In this document: in pieces, positions 22,236 through 29,832 of the stretch
Position numbering within the stretch: the first letter of the stretch is position 1
How the letters are laid out: the number at the start of each line of letters is the position of its first letter
Translations under genes and position numbers: made by a program
Assembly: GCF_902506375.1 (NCBI RefSeq)
Contig: NZ_LR733284.1
Location: forward strand, 1,910,059 to 1,974,058
Direction: 5' to 3'
Source: Microbacterium sp. 8M
GTDB lineage: Bacteria > Actinomycetota > Actinomycetes > Actinomycetales > Microbacteriaceae
Length of the DNA: 64,000 nt
The notes under the pieces: model-generated
Database searches by the model: none
What the model was told of the DNA's origin: nothing
What the model saw: the letters and a program-made list of their open reading frames with translations, nothing else

Positions 22236-22321
22236 GCCGGCGTGGCGGAATGGCAGACGCGGAGCACTCAAAATGCTTTGTCCGAAAGGACGTGTGGGTT
22301 CGAGTCCCACCGCCGGCACCA
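22236..22321 (+). tRNA. tRNA-Leu (anticodon CAA)
   Basis: An 86-base class II tRNA including an encoded CCA. The acceptor stem GCCGGCG pairs with CGCCGGC. A five-pair anticodon stem surrounds loop CTCAAAA, giving anticodon CAA at 22269-22271 (reads UUG). The long variable arm (TGTCCGAAAGGACG) is the leucine/serine type. The T arm GTGGG-TTCGAGT-CCCAC is intact. Its 3' end (22300-22321) is repeated at 22460-22481. Confidence 0.95.
22300..22321 (+). repeat. Direct repeat copy 1: 3' end of tRNA-Leu
   Basis: These 22 bases, from the T loop through the encoded CCA, are identical to 22460-22481. The boundary (T loop to CCA) is the standard core position for integrase attachment sites in tRNA genes. 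Only this copy is part of an intact tRNA. Confidence 0.85.
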
Positions 22322-22363
22322 AGAGCGTTTCGGGGTGGCCGCATGGCCGCCGCGAAACGCTCT
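22322..22363 (+). terminator. Hairpin directly after tRNA-Leu
   Basis: An 11-bp perfect stem (22322-22332 with 22353-22363) with a 20-base loop that can itself pair (GGCC around GCAT). It begins at the base after the tRNA CCA, so it probably terminates the tRNA transcript. Confidence 0.7.
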
Positions 22364-22414
22364 CCTTGGTTCGGCGTGGGGCACGTCGATCCCCAGGGCC
22401 CCGCCGGCCAGAGG

Positions 22415-22444
22415 CTCCGTGCGTCGCGCATGCGACGTGCGGAG
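22415..22444 (+). repeat. Hairpin between the tRNA-Leu end repeats
   Basis: A 13-bp stem (22415-22427 with 22432-22444, two G-T wobble pairs) closes on GCAT. It lies 15 bases before the second repeat. No gene is visible here. It could be a second terminator, or a decayed remnant of whatever once lay between the repeats. Confidence 0.5.
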
Positions 22445-22450
22445 AGGGCC

Positions 22451-22472
22451 CGGTGGGACTCGAGTCCCACCG
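22451..22472. repeat. Perfect 22-bp palindrome overlapping the second tRNA end
   Basis: The half-site CGGTGGGACTC is followed directly by its exact reverse complement with no spacer; the centre is CTCGAG. It corresponds to the T arm of the second copy, but the T loop has been replaced so the sequence is fully symmetric. It could be a protein binding site or a recombination core. Confidence 0.7.
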
Positions 22473-22481
22473 CCGGCACCA
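22460..22481 (+). repeat. Direct repeat copy 2: orphan tRNA-Leu 3' end
   Basis: Identical over 22 bases to the tRNA-Leu 3' end, including CCA, but no 5' acceptor, D arm or anticodon arm precedes it. Its T loop is one base too long (8 rather than 7), so it cannot be a working tRNA. With the copy at 22300 it brackets 138 bases, like a minimal attL/attR pair left by a lost element or a partial duplication. Confidence 0.7.
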
Positions 22482-22511
22482 TGGTTCGCGTGAACCGAAA
22501 CGCGTGTCCGA

Positions 22512-22517
22512 TAGGAT
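22512..22517 (+). promoter_or_regulatory. -10 element of pdtaR
   Basis: TAGGAT lies six bases before the GTG at 22524. A 5-bp inverted repeat (GGTTC/GAACC, 22483-22496) overlaps the expected -35 region and could be an operator. Confidence 0.5.
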
Positions 22518-22523
22518 GGATCC

Positions 22524-23141
22524 GTGACTGAAGAGCAGCAGCCTGAGCAGCCCGCCTCGTCCGCTCCGCGACGCGTCGTCGTCGCCGAGGACGAGTCGCT
22601 GATCCGCCTCGACATCGTCGAGATCCTCCGTGACAACGGCTTCGACGTGGTCGGCGAGGCCGGCGACGGGGAGACGGCCGTGCAGCTCGCGACCGAGCTG
22701 CGTCCCGACCTGGTCATCATGGACGTGAAGATGCCGCAGCTGGACGGCATCAGCGCCGCCGAGAAGCTGCACAAGGGCAACATCGCCCCGGTCGTGCTCC
22801 TCACCGCGTTCAGCCAGAAGGAGCTCGTCGAGCGGGCGAGCGAGGCCGGAGCCCTCGCCTACGTGGTGAAGCCGTTCACCCCGAACGACCTGCTGCCGGC
22901 GATCGAGATCGCCCTCGCCCGTCACGAGCAGATCATCACGCTCGAGGCCGAGGTCGCCGACATGGTCGAGCGCTTCGAGACCCGCAAGCTCGTCGACCGC
23001 GCCAAGGGCCTGCTCAACGAGAAGATGGGCCTGAGTGAGCCCGAGGCCTTCCGCTGGATCCAGAAGGCGTCGATGGACCGTCGCCTGACCATGCAGGATG
23101 TGGCGAAGGCGATCATCGAGCAGCTCGCCCCCAAGAAGTAA
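22524..23141 (+). CDS. pdtaR: ANTAR-domain response regulator PdtaR
   Basis: A 205-residue two-component regulator that acts on RNA. The receiver domain (residues 17-130) has the acidic pair in VVAEDES, the phospho-acceptor Asp67 (VIMDVKMPQLDG), the Thr of LLTAFS and Lys116 (YVVKPF). The ANTAR domain follows (about 140-200, FETRKLVDRAKGLLNEKMGL), an RNA-binding antiterminator module. It matches M. tuberculosis Rv1626, also located just before polA; its histidine kinase PdtaS would be encoded elsewhere. Targets would be two-hairpin antitermination sites in leader RNAs. Confidence 0.93.
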   Translation: MTEEQQPEQPASSAPRRVVVAEDESLIRLDIVEILRDNGFDVVGEAGDGETAVQLATELRPDLVIMDVKMPQLDGISAAEKLHKGNIAPVVLLTAFSQKELVERASEAGALAYVVKPFTPNDLLPAIEIALARHEQIITLEAEVADMVERFETRKLVDRAKGLLNEKMGLSEPEAFRWIQKASMDRRLTMQDVAKAIIEQLAPKK

Positions 23142-23145
23142 GGGC

Positions 23146-23697
23146 GTGGATCTCGGCGACGGGATCCTGCTCCGCCCGCTTCTGCCGGGAGACGGCGCTG
23201 AGCTCGCGGCGGCCTACACGCGCAACCGTGCGCGCCTCGCGCCGTGGGAGCCCTTCCGGTCTGAGGACTTCTTCACTACAGAGCGCCAGCACGCTCTCGT
23301 GGAGGAGTCTCTGCGCAGCGTCGCGGACGGCCGCAGCGCGGCGTTCGTGCTCTCCGATGCGGGTGGCCGCATCGTGGGCCGCGTGAACCTCGGAGACATC
23401 GTGCGCGGCGCGTTCTGGAGCGCTCATCTCGGCTACTGGATCGACGAGGACGCGTCGGGTCGGGGCATCATGCGCAGGGCCGTGCAGGCGGTGTGCGCAC
23501 AGGCGCGCGACGAGATCGGCCTGCACCGGGTGCAGGCGGCGACGCTCGTGCACAACGTCGCATCGCAGCGGGTGCTCCGCGCCGCCGGATTCACCGAGAT
23601 CGGCCTCGCTCCGCGCTACCTGCGCATCGCAGGGGAGTGGCAGGACCATCTGCTGTTCCAGCGGATCCTGGAGGATCCCGTCGACGGAAGCCCCTGA
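23146..23697 (+). CDS. GNAT N-acetyltransferase, RimJ/RimL-like
   Basis: A 183-residue acetyltransferase with the pattern LGDGILLRPLLPGDGAEL, the acetyl-CoA loop GYWIDEDASGRGIMRRAVQAV and the C-terminal NVASQRVLRAAGFTEIG. The RimJ/RimL subgroup acetylates N-termini or small amines; the substrate cannot be told. The GTG at 23146 is four bases after the pdtaR stop, so the two are probably co-transcribed. It converges on the thioesterase gene with a nine-base gap. Confidence 0.8.
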   Translation: MDLGDGILLRPLLPGDGAELAAAYTRNRARLAPWEPFRSEDFFTTERQHALVEESLRSVADGRSAAFVLSDAGGRIVGRVNLGDIVRGAFWSAHLGYWIDEDASGRGIMRRAVQAVCAQARDEIGLHRVQAATLVHNVASQRVLRAAGFTEIGLAPRYLRIAGEWQDHLLFQRILEDPVDGSP

Positions 23698-23706
23698 GCG
23701 CGTCCG

Positions 23707-24153
23707 TCAGCGTGCGTCGGGCAGGTCCTTGATCATGTTCGTGATCCGGATCGTCGAGCAGCGGCGGCCCTGCTCATCGCTCACGACGATCTCGTGCACC
23801 GTGATGCTGCGCCCCAGATGGACGGGCGTGCAGACGCCGGTGACCACGCCGCTCGTCGCGGAGCGGGTGTGCGTCGCATTGATGTCGACGCCCACGGCGA
23901 GACGTCCCGGACCGGCGTGCAGGTTGGCGGCCATCGATCCCAGCGACTCGCCGAGCACGACGTATGCCCCGCCGTGCATGAGCCCGACCGGCTGGGTGTT
24001 CCCCTCGACGGGCATGGTCGCGACGCACCGGTCGACCGAGAACTCGACCCAGCGCAGGCCCATCTTCTCGGCCAGCGCTCCCATGCCGCGCTCCGCCGCC
24101 CAGTCCAAGCCGGGGCTGCGCTGTACGGTGCTCGTGTCGGCCGGGTCGGTCAC
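23707..24153 (-). CDS. PaaI-family hotdog thioesterase
   Basis: A 148-residue hotdog-fold acyl-CoA thioesterase. The HGGAYVVLGESLGSMAANLH helix carries the family Gly-rich turn and acidic residue. GVDINATHTRSATSGVVTG forms the central strand region and GRSITVHEIVVSDEQGRRCSTIRIT the C-terminal strands. The GTG at 24153 has a GAGGAGG ribosome binding site. Likely substrates are aryl- or hydroxyphenylacetyl-CoA type thioesters. It is transcribed away from polA. Confidence 0.82.
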   Translation of the reverse strand: MTDPADTSTVQRSPGLDWAAERGMGALAEKMGLRWVEFSVDRCVATMPVEGNTQPVGLMHGGAYVVLGESLGSMAANLHAGPGRLAVGVDINATHTRSATSGVVTGVCTPVHLGRSITVHEIVVSDEQGRRCSTIRITNMIKDLPDAR

Positions 24154-24189
24154 TCGGATCCTCCTCGAATCGATGTCCGCCGCTGTCGT

Positions 24190-24195
24190 TAGGCT
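24190..24195 (+). promoter_or_regulatory. -10 element of polA
   Basis: TAGGCT precedes the GTG at 24202 by six bases. A second in-frame GTG directly upstream at 24199 has only three bases of spacing. Confidence 0.5.
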
Positions 24196-24201
24196 GAAGT
24201 G

Positions 24202-26835
24202 GTGACGGACTCCGCAAAGCCTACTCTCATGGTCGTCGACGGCCATTCGCTCGCATACCGGGCGTTCTTCGCCCTCCCGGTGGAGAACTTCACCACCAAG
24301 GACAACCAGCACACGAACGCGATCTACGGGTTCCTGTCGATGCTGGTGAACCTCATCAAGGCGGAGCGGCCGACCCACATGGCGATCGCGTTCGACACCT
24401 CCCGCCACTCGTTCCGCACCGAGGAGTATCCGGAGTACAAGGCCACCCGCTCGGAGACGCCCTCCGAGTTCCGCGGTCAGATCCCGCTGCTGCAGGACTG
24501 CCTCGCCGCGATGTCGATCCCCGTGCTCACCAAGGAGGGGATCGAGGCCGACGACATCCTCGCGACCCTCGCCGCTCAGGGCACGGCGCAGGGCTACGAC
24601 GTTCTCGTGGTCTCCGGCGACCGCGACACCATCCAGCTCGTCAGCGACGACGTGACCCTGCTCTACCCGAACGTGCAGGGCGTGTCTCAGCTGAAGCGCT
24701 ACGACCCGATCGCGGTGCAGGAGCGCTACGGCGTGCGCCCCGAGCAGTATCCCGACATCGCCGCGCTGGTCGGGGAGACCAGCGACAACCTGCCCGGCGT
24801 GCCGAAGGTGGGCGAGAAGACGGCCGTGAAGTGGCTCACCCAGTTCGGGTCGCTCGACGCGCTGCTCGAGCGCGCCGACGAGATCAAGGGCGTCGTCGGC
24901 GGCAATCTCCGCGAGCACATCGAGGATGTGCGCCGCAACCGCAAGCTCAACCGCCTGCTGCAGGACGTCGAGCTCGAGGTCGGCCCCGCGGATCTGGCGA
25001 CCCGGCCGATCGACGCACAGGCGGTGCGCGACATCTTCGCGCGCCTGGAGTTCCGCACACTGCTGCCGCGCGTGTTCGAGGCGGTCGGCGAGGACGCCCC
25101 TGCACTGGAGCCGTCCGCGGCCGTCGTGATTCCCGCCGCCTCCGAGCTCACGGCGGAGGCCGCCTCGGCGTGGCTCGCCGGTGCCACGGGCGAGGTCGCC
25201 GTCGAGGTGACCGTGTCCGGCGGGCTCCCGCGGCGCGTCGGCCTCGCGCACGGCGACGACCTGGTCGAGCTGTCCTGGGATCCGGCGGTGCAGGCGGCGC
25301 TCGGCGATTGGCTGGCTTCCCCGGCGCCGAAGGTGTTTCACGACGCCAAGCCGCAGGTGAAGGCGCTGCACACGGCAGGGGTGCGTCTCGGCGGCCTCGC
25401 CTATGACACGAACCTCGCCGGCTGGCTGCTGCGGCCCAGCTACCCGGACAAGACGCTCGCCGACCTCGTCGACCGCTACCTGGGCGAGAAGCTGCCCGAG
25501 GCGGATCCCACCCAGCTCGTGCCCGAGACCGAGGGCGCGTCTCCCGCGCAGCTCGCCTGGTTCACGGCCCGCGTGGCCGCGGCGCTGCGGGCGGACGTCC
25601 CGGAGAGCGTGGACCGGGTGCTCCGCGAGATCGAGCTCCCCACGCTCATCACGCTGGCAGACATGGAGCTCGCCGGCGTCGCCGTGTCGCACGAGATCCT
25701 CTCCGGCTTCTCCCACGAGCTGGGCGAACGCGCCGGCGGCATCGCGCAGGCGGCGTTCGAGATCATCGGCCGCGAGGTGAACCTGGGCTCGCCGAAGCAG
25801 CTCCAGGAGGTGCTGTTCGACCAGCTCGAGCTGCCGAAGACGCGCAAGACCAAGACCGGCTATTCCACGGACGCCGCCGTTCTCGCGGATCTCCAGGAGA
25901 CCAATCCGCATCCGTTCCTCGACCTGTTGCTGCAGCACCGTGAGGCGACCAAACTGCGGCAGATCATCGAGTCGCTCGACACCGCGATCCGCGCCGATCA
26001 CCGCATCCACACCACGTACGTGCAGACGGGCAGCCAGACCGGCCGGCTCAGCAGCACCGACCCGAACCTGCAGAACATCCCCGTCCGCACCGAGGAGTCC
26101 CGCCGCATCCGCAGCGCCTTCCAGGTGGGGGAGGGCTACGAGACGCTCCTCACCGCCGACTATTCGCAGATCGAGATGCGGATCATGGCGCACCTGTCTG
26201 GAGACGAGGGTCTGATCGAGGCCTTCAACTCGGGTGAGGACCTGCACCGCTTCGTGGGCGCGCGCGTGTTCGGCGTGGAGCCGGAGGACGTGACCCCCGC
26301 GATGCGGACCAAGGTCAAGGCGATGTCCTACGGGCTCGTGTACGGGCTGAGCGCCTTCGGCCTGTCCAAGCAGCTGCGCATCGAGCAGTCCGAGGCGAAG
26401 CAGCTCATGATGGAGTACTTCGCGCGGTTCGGCGCCGTGCGCGACTACCTGCGCGCCTCGGTGCTCGCGGCGAAGGAGGTCGGCTACACCGAGACGATCT
26501 TCGGCCGCCGGCGGCCGTTCCCCGACCTCGTCAGCCCGAACCGGGTGCTCCGGGAGAACGCCGAGCGAGCAGCGCTCAACGCCCCCATCCAGGGCAGCGC
26601 GGCCGACATCATGAAGATCGCGCTGTTCCGCATCCACGCCGACCTGCTCGATCAGGGCATGTCATCGCGGGTGCTGCTGCAGATCCACGACGAACTCGTC
26701 GTCGAAGTGGCTCCGGGGGAGTGGGACGCGACCGAGCGGATCGTGCGCGAGCGCATGGCGGGCGCGGCGGACCTGTCGGTGCCGCTGGATGTGCAGGTCG
26801 GCCGGGGCGCCGACTGGAACGAGGCGGCGCACTGA
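24202..26835 (+). CDS. polA: DNA polymerase I, 3'-5' exonuclease site lost
   Basis: Gap filling and RNA primer removal. The 877 residues carry the 5' nuclease domain (LMVVDGHSLAYRAFFAL, EADDILATLA, VSGDRDTIQLV, GETSDNLPGVPKVGEKTA), a middle domain, and the polymerase domain with motif A (LLTADYSQIEMRIMAHLS), motif B (KVKAMSYGLVYG) and motif C (LLQIHDELVVEV). In the middle domain the metal-binding Asp/Glu of the proofreading site are not visible; the strand reads VAVEVTVSGGLPRRV. This is usual for actinobacterial PolA, so proofreading is probably absent. Confidence 0.96.
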   Translation: MTDSAKPTLMVVDGHSLAYRAFFALPVENFTTKDNQHTNAIYGFLSMLVNLIKAERPTHMAIAFDTSRHSFRTEEYPEYKATRSETPSEFRGQIPLLQDCLAAMSIPVLTKEGIEADDILATLAAQGTAQGYDVLVVSGDRDTIQLVSDDVTLLYPNVQGVSQLKRYDPIAVQERYGVRPEQYPDIAALVGETSDNLPGVPKVGEKTAVKWLTQFGSLDALLERADEIKGVVGGNLREHIEDVRRNRKLNRLLQDVELEVGPADLATRPIDAQAVRDIFARLEFRTLLPRVFEAVGEDAPALEPSAAVVIPAASELTAEAASAWLAGATGEVAVEVTVSGGLPRRVGLAHGDDLVELSWDPAVQAALGDWLASPAPKVFHDAKPQVKALHTAGVRLGGLAYDTNLAGWLLRPSYPDKTLADLVDRYLGEKLPEADPTQLVPETEGASPAQLAWFTARVAAALRADVPESVDRVLREIELPTLITLADMELAGVAVSHEILSGFSHELGERAGGIAQAAFEIIGREVNLGSPKQLQEVLFDQLELPKTRKTKTGYSTDAAVLADLQETNPHPFLDLLLQHREATKLRQIIESLDTAIRADHRIHTTYVQTGSQTGRLSSTDPNLQNIPVRTEESRRIRSAFQVGEGYETLLTADYSQIEMRIMAHLSGDEGLIEAFNSGEDLHRFVGARVFGVEPEDVTPAMRTKVKAMSYGLVYGLSAFGLSKQLRIEQSEAKQLMMEYFARFGAVRDYLRASVLAAKEVGYTETIFGRRRPFPDLVSPNRVLRENAERAALNAPIQGSAADIMKIALFRIHADLLDQGMSSRVLLQIHDELVVEVAPGEWDATERIVRERMAGAADLSVPLDVQVGRGADWNEAAH

Positions 26836-26860
26836 GAGCCGCGCGGTGAGAGCCGCGCGG
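26833..26860 (+). repeat. 14-bp tandem duplication across the polA stop
   Basis: Two exact back-to-back copies of TGAGAGCCGCGCGG (26833-26846 and 26847-26860); the first copy contains the polA stop codon. A partial third copy begins at 26861. GAGCCG and CGGCTC on either side could form a 6-bp hairpin. Confidence 0.8.
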
Positions 26861-26904
26861 TGAGCGGCCGGCTCCGGTTCGCGACCCGCCCGGCAGGGAC
26901 GCGT

Positions 26905-26918
26905 CGTTCCATGGAACG
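26905..26918. promoter_or_regulatory. 14-bp palindromic operator candidate
   Basis: CGTTCCATGGAACG is a perfect palindrome placed where the -35 of the next gene should be, about 16 bases before its -10. A repressor binding here would block the promoter. The regulator is not identifiable from the window. Confidence 0.5.
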
Positions 26919-26934
26919 GGGCCGGATCCGCGGA

Positions 26935-26940
26935 TAGCAT
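26935..26940 (+). promoter_or_regulatory. -10 element of the DUF885 gene
   Basis: TAGCAT lies six bases before the ATG at 26947, with the palindrome 26905-26918 upstream. Confidence 0.5.
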
Positions 26941-26946
26941 CGTGGG

Positions 26947-28632
26947 ATGACCGCAGAGCAGCCCACGACGCGCACGCCCTCCGCCATCGATCAGATCGCC
27001 GAACGCTGGGTCGACACCCTGACCGAGCTCTCGCCGATCCTCGGCACCTACATCGGCCGCAACGAGGTGAACGGTCGTCTCGACGACTTCAGCCCCGCCG
27101 GCCACGAGCACGCGATCGCCGAGACCCGGCGCGTGCTCGCGGAGCTGGACGCGCAGGAGCCGGTCGACGAGATCGACCGCGTCACGAAGACCGATCTCTC
27201 CGCGGAGCTCCGGCTCGCGATCGAGCAGCACGACGCCCAGTGGCATCTGCGCGACCTCAACGTGATCGCGTCCCCGGCCCAGGACGTGCGCCAGGCCTTC
27301 GACCTCATGCCGACCGCCACCGCCGACGATTGGAGCGTGATCGCCGAACGGCTCGGCGCGATCCCGGCCGCCCTCGAGGGGTACGTCGCGACGCTGCGCG
27401 AGGGGATGGCGAAGGGCGTCGTCCCGGCACGCCGCCAGGTGGTCGAGGTCGCCACGCAGATCGGCCGCTACACCGCCGACGACGGTTTCTTCGCAGCGTT
27501 CGTCGCCGAGGCCGCGACCGAGGAGGGGCAGCTGCCGGCGAGCCTGGCCCGCGACCTCGCGGATCGCTCGGCGGCGGCGCGGGTCGCATACGACGCGCTG
27601 CGCTCGTTCCTCAGTGCCGAGCTCGCCCCCGTCGCAGGGGAGCAGGACGCGGTCGGCCGCGACCTGTACGCGCTGGCTTCCCGGCGCTTCCTCGGCGCGA
27701 CGATCGACCTGGACGAGACCTACGAGTGGGGACGTGAGGAGCTCGCCCGGATGGTCGCGGAGCAGACCGCCATCGCGAACGAGATCCTCCCCGGTGCCAC
27801 GGTCGAGGAGGCCGTCGCCCACCTCGAGGCGGATCCGGCCCGCAAGCTCATCGGCACGGATGCACTGCAGCGCTGGATGCAGGAGACGAGCGACCGGGCG
27901 ATCGCCGAGCTCGGCGCCACCCACTTCGACATCCCCGAGCAGATCCGCACCCTCGAGTGCATGATCGCGCCGACTCAGGAGGGCGGCATCTACTACACCG
28001 GCCCGACCGACGACTTCTCCCGCCCGGGCCGCATGTGGTGGTCGGTGCCGGAGGGCGTCACCGAGTTCGACACCTGGCGCGAGCTCACCACGGTGTACCA
28101 CGAGGGCGTGCCGGGCCACCATCTGCAGATCGCGCAGGCCACGTACAACCGCGCGGAGCTGAACACCTGGCGGCGCGTGCTGGCCGGCACCTCGGGCCAC
28201 GCCGAAGGCTGGGCGCTGTACGCCGAGCGCCTCATGGAGCAGCTCGGGTACCTCGACGACCCCGCGGACCGGCTCGGCATGCTCGACGGACAGCGGATGC
28301 GCGCCCTGCGCGTCGTCCTCGACATCGGCGTGCACCTCGGCAAGCCGCGTCTGGACGGATCCGGCGTGTGGGACCACGACTACGCGCTCGACATGATGCG
28401 GCGCAACGTGAACATGTCGGACGAGTTCCGTCAGTTCGAGGTGAACCGCTACCTGGGCTGGCCCGGCCAGGCGCCGTCGTACAAGGTCGGCCAGCGGATC
28501 TGGGAGCAGGTGCGTGATGCCGTCAAGGAGCGCGAGGGCGACGCCTTCGACATCAAGGCGTTCCACAAGCGCGCACTCGACATGGGAGGCGTCGGCCTCG
28601 ACACGCTGCGCTCCGTCTTCCAGGTCGGCTGA
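26947..28632 (+). CDS. DUF885 family protein, probable zinc metallopeptidase
   Basis: A 561-residue soluble protein of the DUF885 family (PF05960). The signature HEGVPGHH begins at residue 385 and resembles an HExxH-type metal site with inserted glycine/proline; the downstream GHAEGWALYAERL would supply the glutamate ligand. No signal peptide is seen, so it is probably cytoplasmic. Members are predicted peptidases, but the substrate is not established. It has its own promoter with an operator-like palindrome, and a strong terminator follows, so it forms a single-gene unit. Confidence 0.85.
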   Translation: MTAEQPTTRTPSAIDQIAERWVDTLTELSPILGTYIGRNEVNGRLDDFSPAGHEHAIAETRRVLAELDAQEPVDEIDRVTKTDLSAELRLAIEQHDAQWHLRDLNVIASPAQDVRQAFDLMPTATADDWSVIAERLGAIPAALEGYVATLREGMAKGVVPARRQVVEVATQIGRYTADDGFFAAFVAEAATEEGQLPASLARDLADRSAAARVAYDALRSFLSAELAPVAGEQDAVGRDLYALASRRFLGATIDLDETYEWGREELARMVAEQTAIANEILPGATVEEAVAHLEADPARKLIGTDALQRWMQETSDRAIAELGATHFDIPEQIRTLECMIAPTQEGGIYYTGPTDDFSRPGRMWWSVPEGVTEFDTWRELTTVYHEGVPGHHLQIAQATYNRAELNTWRRVLAGTSGHAEGWALYAERLMEQLGYLDDPADRLGMLDGQRMRALRVVLDIGVHLGKPRLDGSGVWDHDYALDMMRRNVNMSDEFRQFEVNRYLGWPGQAPSYKVGQRIWEQVRDAVKEREGDAFDIKAFHKRALDMGGVGLDTLRSVFQVG

Positions 28633-28646
28633 GCCCCGGCAGACCC

Positions 28647-28682
28647 GAGGAGGGGTCGCGGGAATGCCCGCGACCCCTCCTC
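28647..28682 (+). terminator. Strong terminator after the DUF885 gene
   Basis: A perfect 16-bp stem (28647-28662 with 28667-28682) with an AATG loop starts 15 bases after the stop. Only a short T/A-containing tail follows. Confidence 0.85.
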
Positions 28683-28687
28683 AGTTC

Positions 28688-28699
28688 ATTCAGGTGAAT
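28688..28699. promoter_or_regulatory. Small inverted repeat upstream of the luciferase-like gene
   Basis: ATTCA-GG-TGAAT forms a 5-2-5 palindrome 16 bases before the ATG at 28715, in AT-richer sequence than its surroundings. It could be an operator or part of the promoter; no clear -10 was placed. Confidence 0.35.
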
Positions 28700-28714
28700 A
28701 GAAAGGGGCTCGGG

Positions 28715-29749
28715 ATGGACATCGAGTTCGGGCTGGACACCTTCGGAGACATCACCGTCGGCGAGGACGGGACGCCGCTCACCGCGGCGCAGACGATCCG
28801 CAACATCGTCGAGCAGGCCGCGCTGGCCGACCAGGTGGGCATCGACTTCTTCGGGGTGGGGGAGCACCACCGCCGCGAGTTCGCCGTCTCGAGCCCGGAG
28901 ATGGTGCTCGCCGCAATCGCCTCGCGCACGGAACGTCTCCGCCTCGGCACCGCCGTCACCGTGCTGAGCTCGGACGACCCGGTGCGGGTGTACGAGCGCT
29001 TCGCAACCCTGGATGCGCTCTCGAACGGACGGGCGGAGGTCGTGCTCGGGCGCGGATCCTTCACCGAGTCGTTCCCGCTGTTCGGTTACGACCTGCGCGA
29101 CTACGACCGGCTCTTCGAGGAGAAGCTGGAGCTGTTCGTCGAGCTGCTCAAGGAGGAGCCGGTGAGCTGGCAGGGCTCGGTGCGCGCACCCCTGGAGAAC
29201 GCGGACGTGTTCCCCAAGACGGAGAAGGGCATGCGCACCTGGGTGGGCGTGGGCGGCTCGCCGGAATCCGTCGTGCGCGTCGCCCGGCACGGGCTCGGCC
29301 TCATGCTCGCGATCATCGGCGGGCCCGCCGCGCGGTTCCGTCCGTTCGTGGATCTGTACCAGCGCTCGGTGGACGCCTTCGGAAATCCGGCGCTCCCCGT
29401 GGCCGTGCACTCGCCCGGACACATCGCCGACACCGACGAGGAGGCGTGGTCCACCGCCTATCCGGGCTTCGAGACCATGCGCAACACGATCGGCGCGGAG
29501 CGTGGCTGGGGCACGGGCTACAGCCGCGCGCAGTTCCAGAACGAGGTCGGCCCGGAGGGCGCCGTGTACGCGGGTTCCCCGGACCGGGTGGCCGCCAAGA
29601 TCGCGGACACCGTGCGCACCCTCGGCATCGGCCGCTTCGACCTCAAGTACGCGACCGGCACCACTGCGCATTCGGCGCTCATGCGCAGCATCGAGCTGTA
29701 CGGCACCGAGGTGATCCCGCGCGTGCGGCGCCTGCTGGCGGACGACTGA
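28715..29749 (+). CDS. LLM-class flavin-dependent monooxygenase
   Basis: A 344-residue bacterial luciferase-like TIM barrel that would use FMNH2 and O2. Visible features are the N-terminal DIEFGLDTFGD, FFGVGEHHRREF (the family EHH segment), RLRLGTAVTVLSSDDPVRVYE, EVVLGRGSFTESFPLFGYD and the terminal GRFDLKYATG. It resembles the CE1758-type subgroup. The ATG is preceded by GAAAGGGG. The substrate is unknown. The start follows a strong terminator, so it is probably expressed alone or with the SGNH gene 83 bases on. Confidence 0.85.
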   Translation: MDIEFGLDTFGDITVGEDGTPLTAAQTIRNIVEQAALADQVGIDFFGVGEHHRREFAVSSPEMVLAAIASRTERLRLGTAVTVLSSDDPVRVYERFATLDALSNGRAEVVLGRGSFTESFPLFGYDLRDYDRLFEEKLELFVELLKEEPVSWQGSVRAPLENADVFPKTEKGMRTWVGVGGSPESVVRVARHGLGLMLAIIGGPAARFRPFVDLYQRSVDAFGNPALPVAVHSPGHIADTDEEAWSTAYPGFETMRNTIGAERGWGTGYSRAQFQNEVGPEGAVYAGSPDRVAAKIADTVRTLGIGRFDLKYATGTTAHSALMRSIELYGTEVIPRVRRLLADD

Positions 29750-29820
29750 CCGACCTGCGGCGCACCGAGGCCGTGCAGCTCAGCCCAGGTCGGCAGCGAC
29801 CCGGGCACACGGGGCCGTCG

Positions 29821-29826
29821 TAGGCT
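29821..29826 (+). promoter_or_regulatory. -10 element of the SGNH hydrolase gene
   Basis: TAGGCT, six bases before the GTG at 29833; leaderless spacing. Confidence 0.5.
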
Positions 29827-29832
29827 GAGAAC

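Noticed and set aside
22403-22481. A second complete tRNA-Leu
   Set aside because: Only the T arm to CCA part matches. There is no D arm or anticodon arm, the T loop has one base too many, and the possible 5' acceptor has a mismatch.
29750-29793. Inverted repeat after the luciferase-like gene as a terminator
   Set aside because: The arms are only 8 bp with a 28-base loop, too weak to call.
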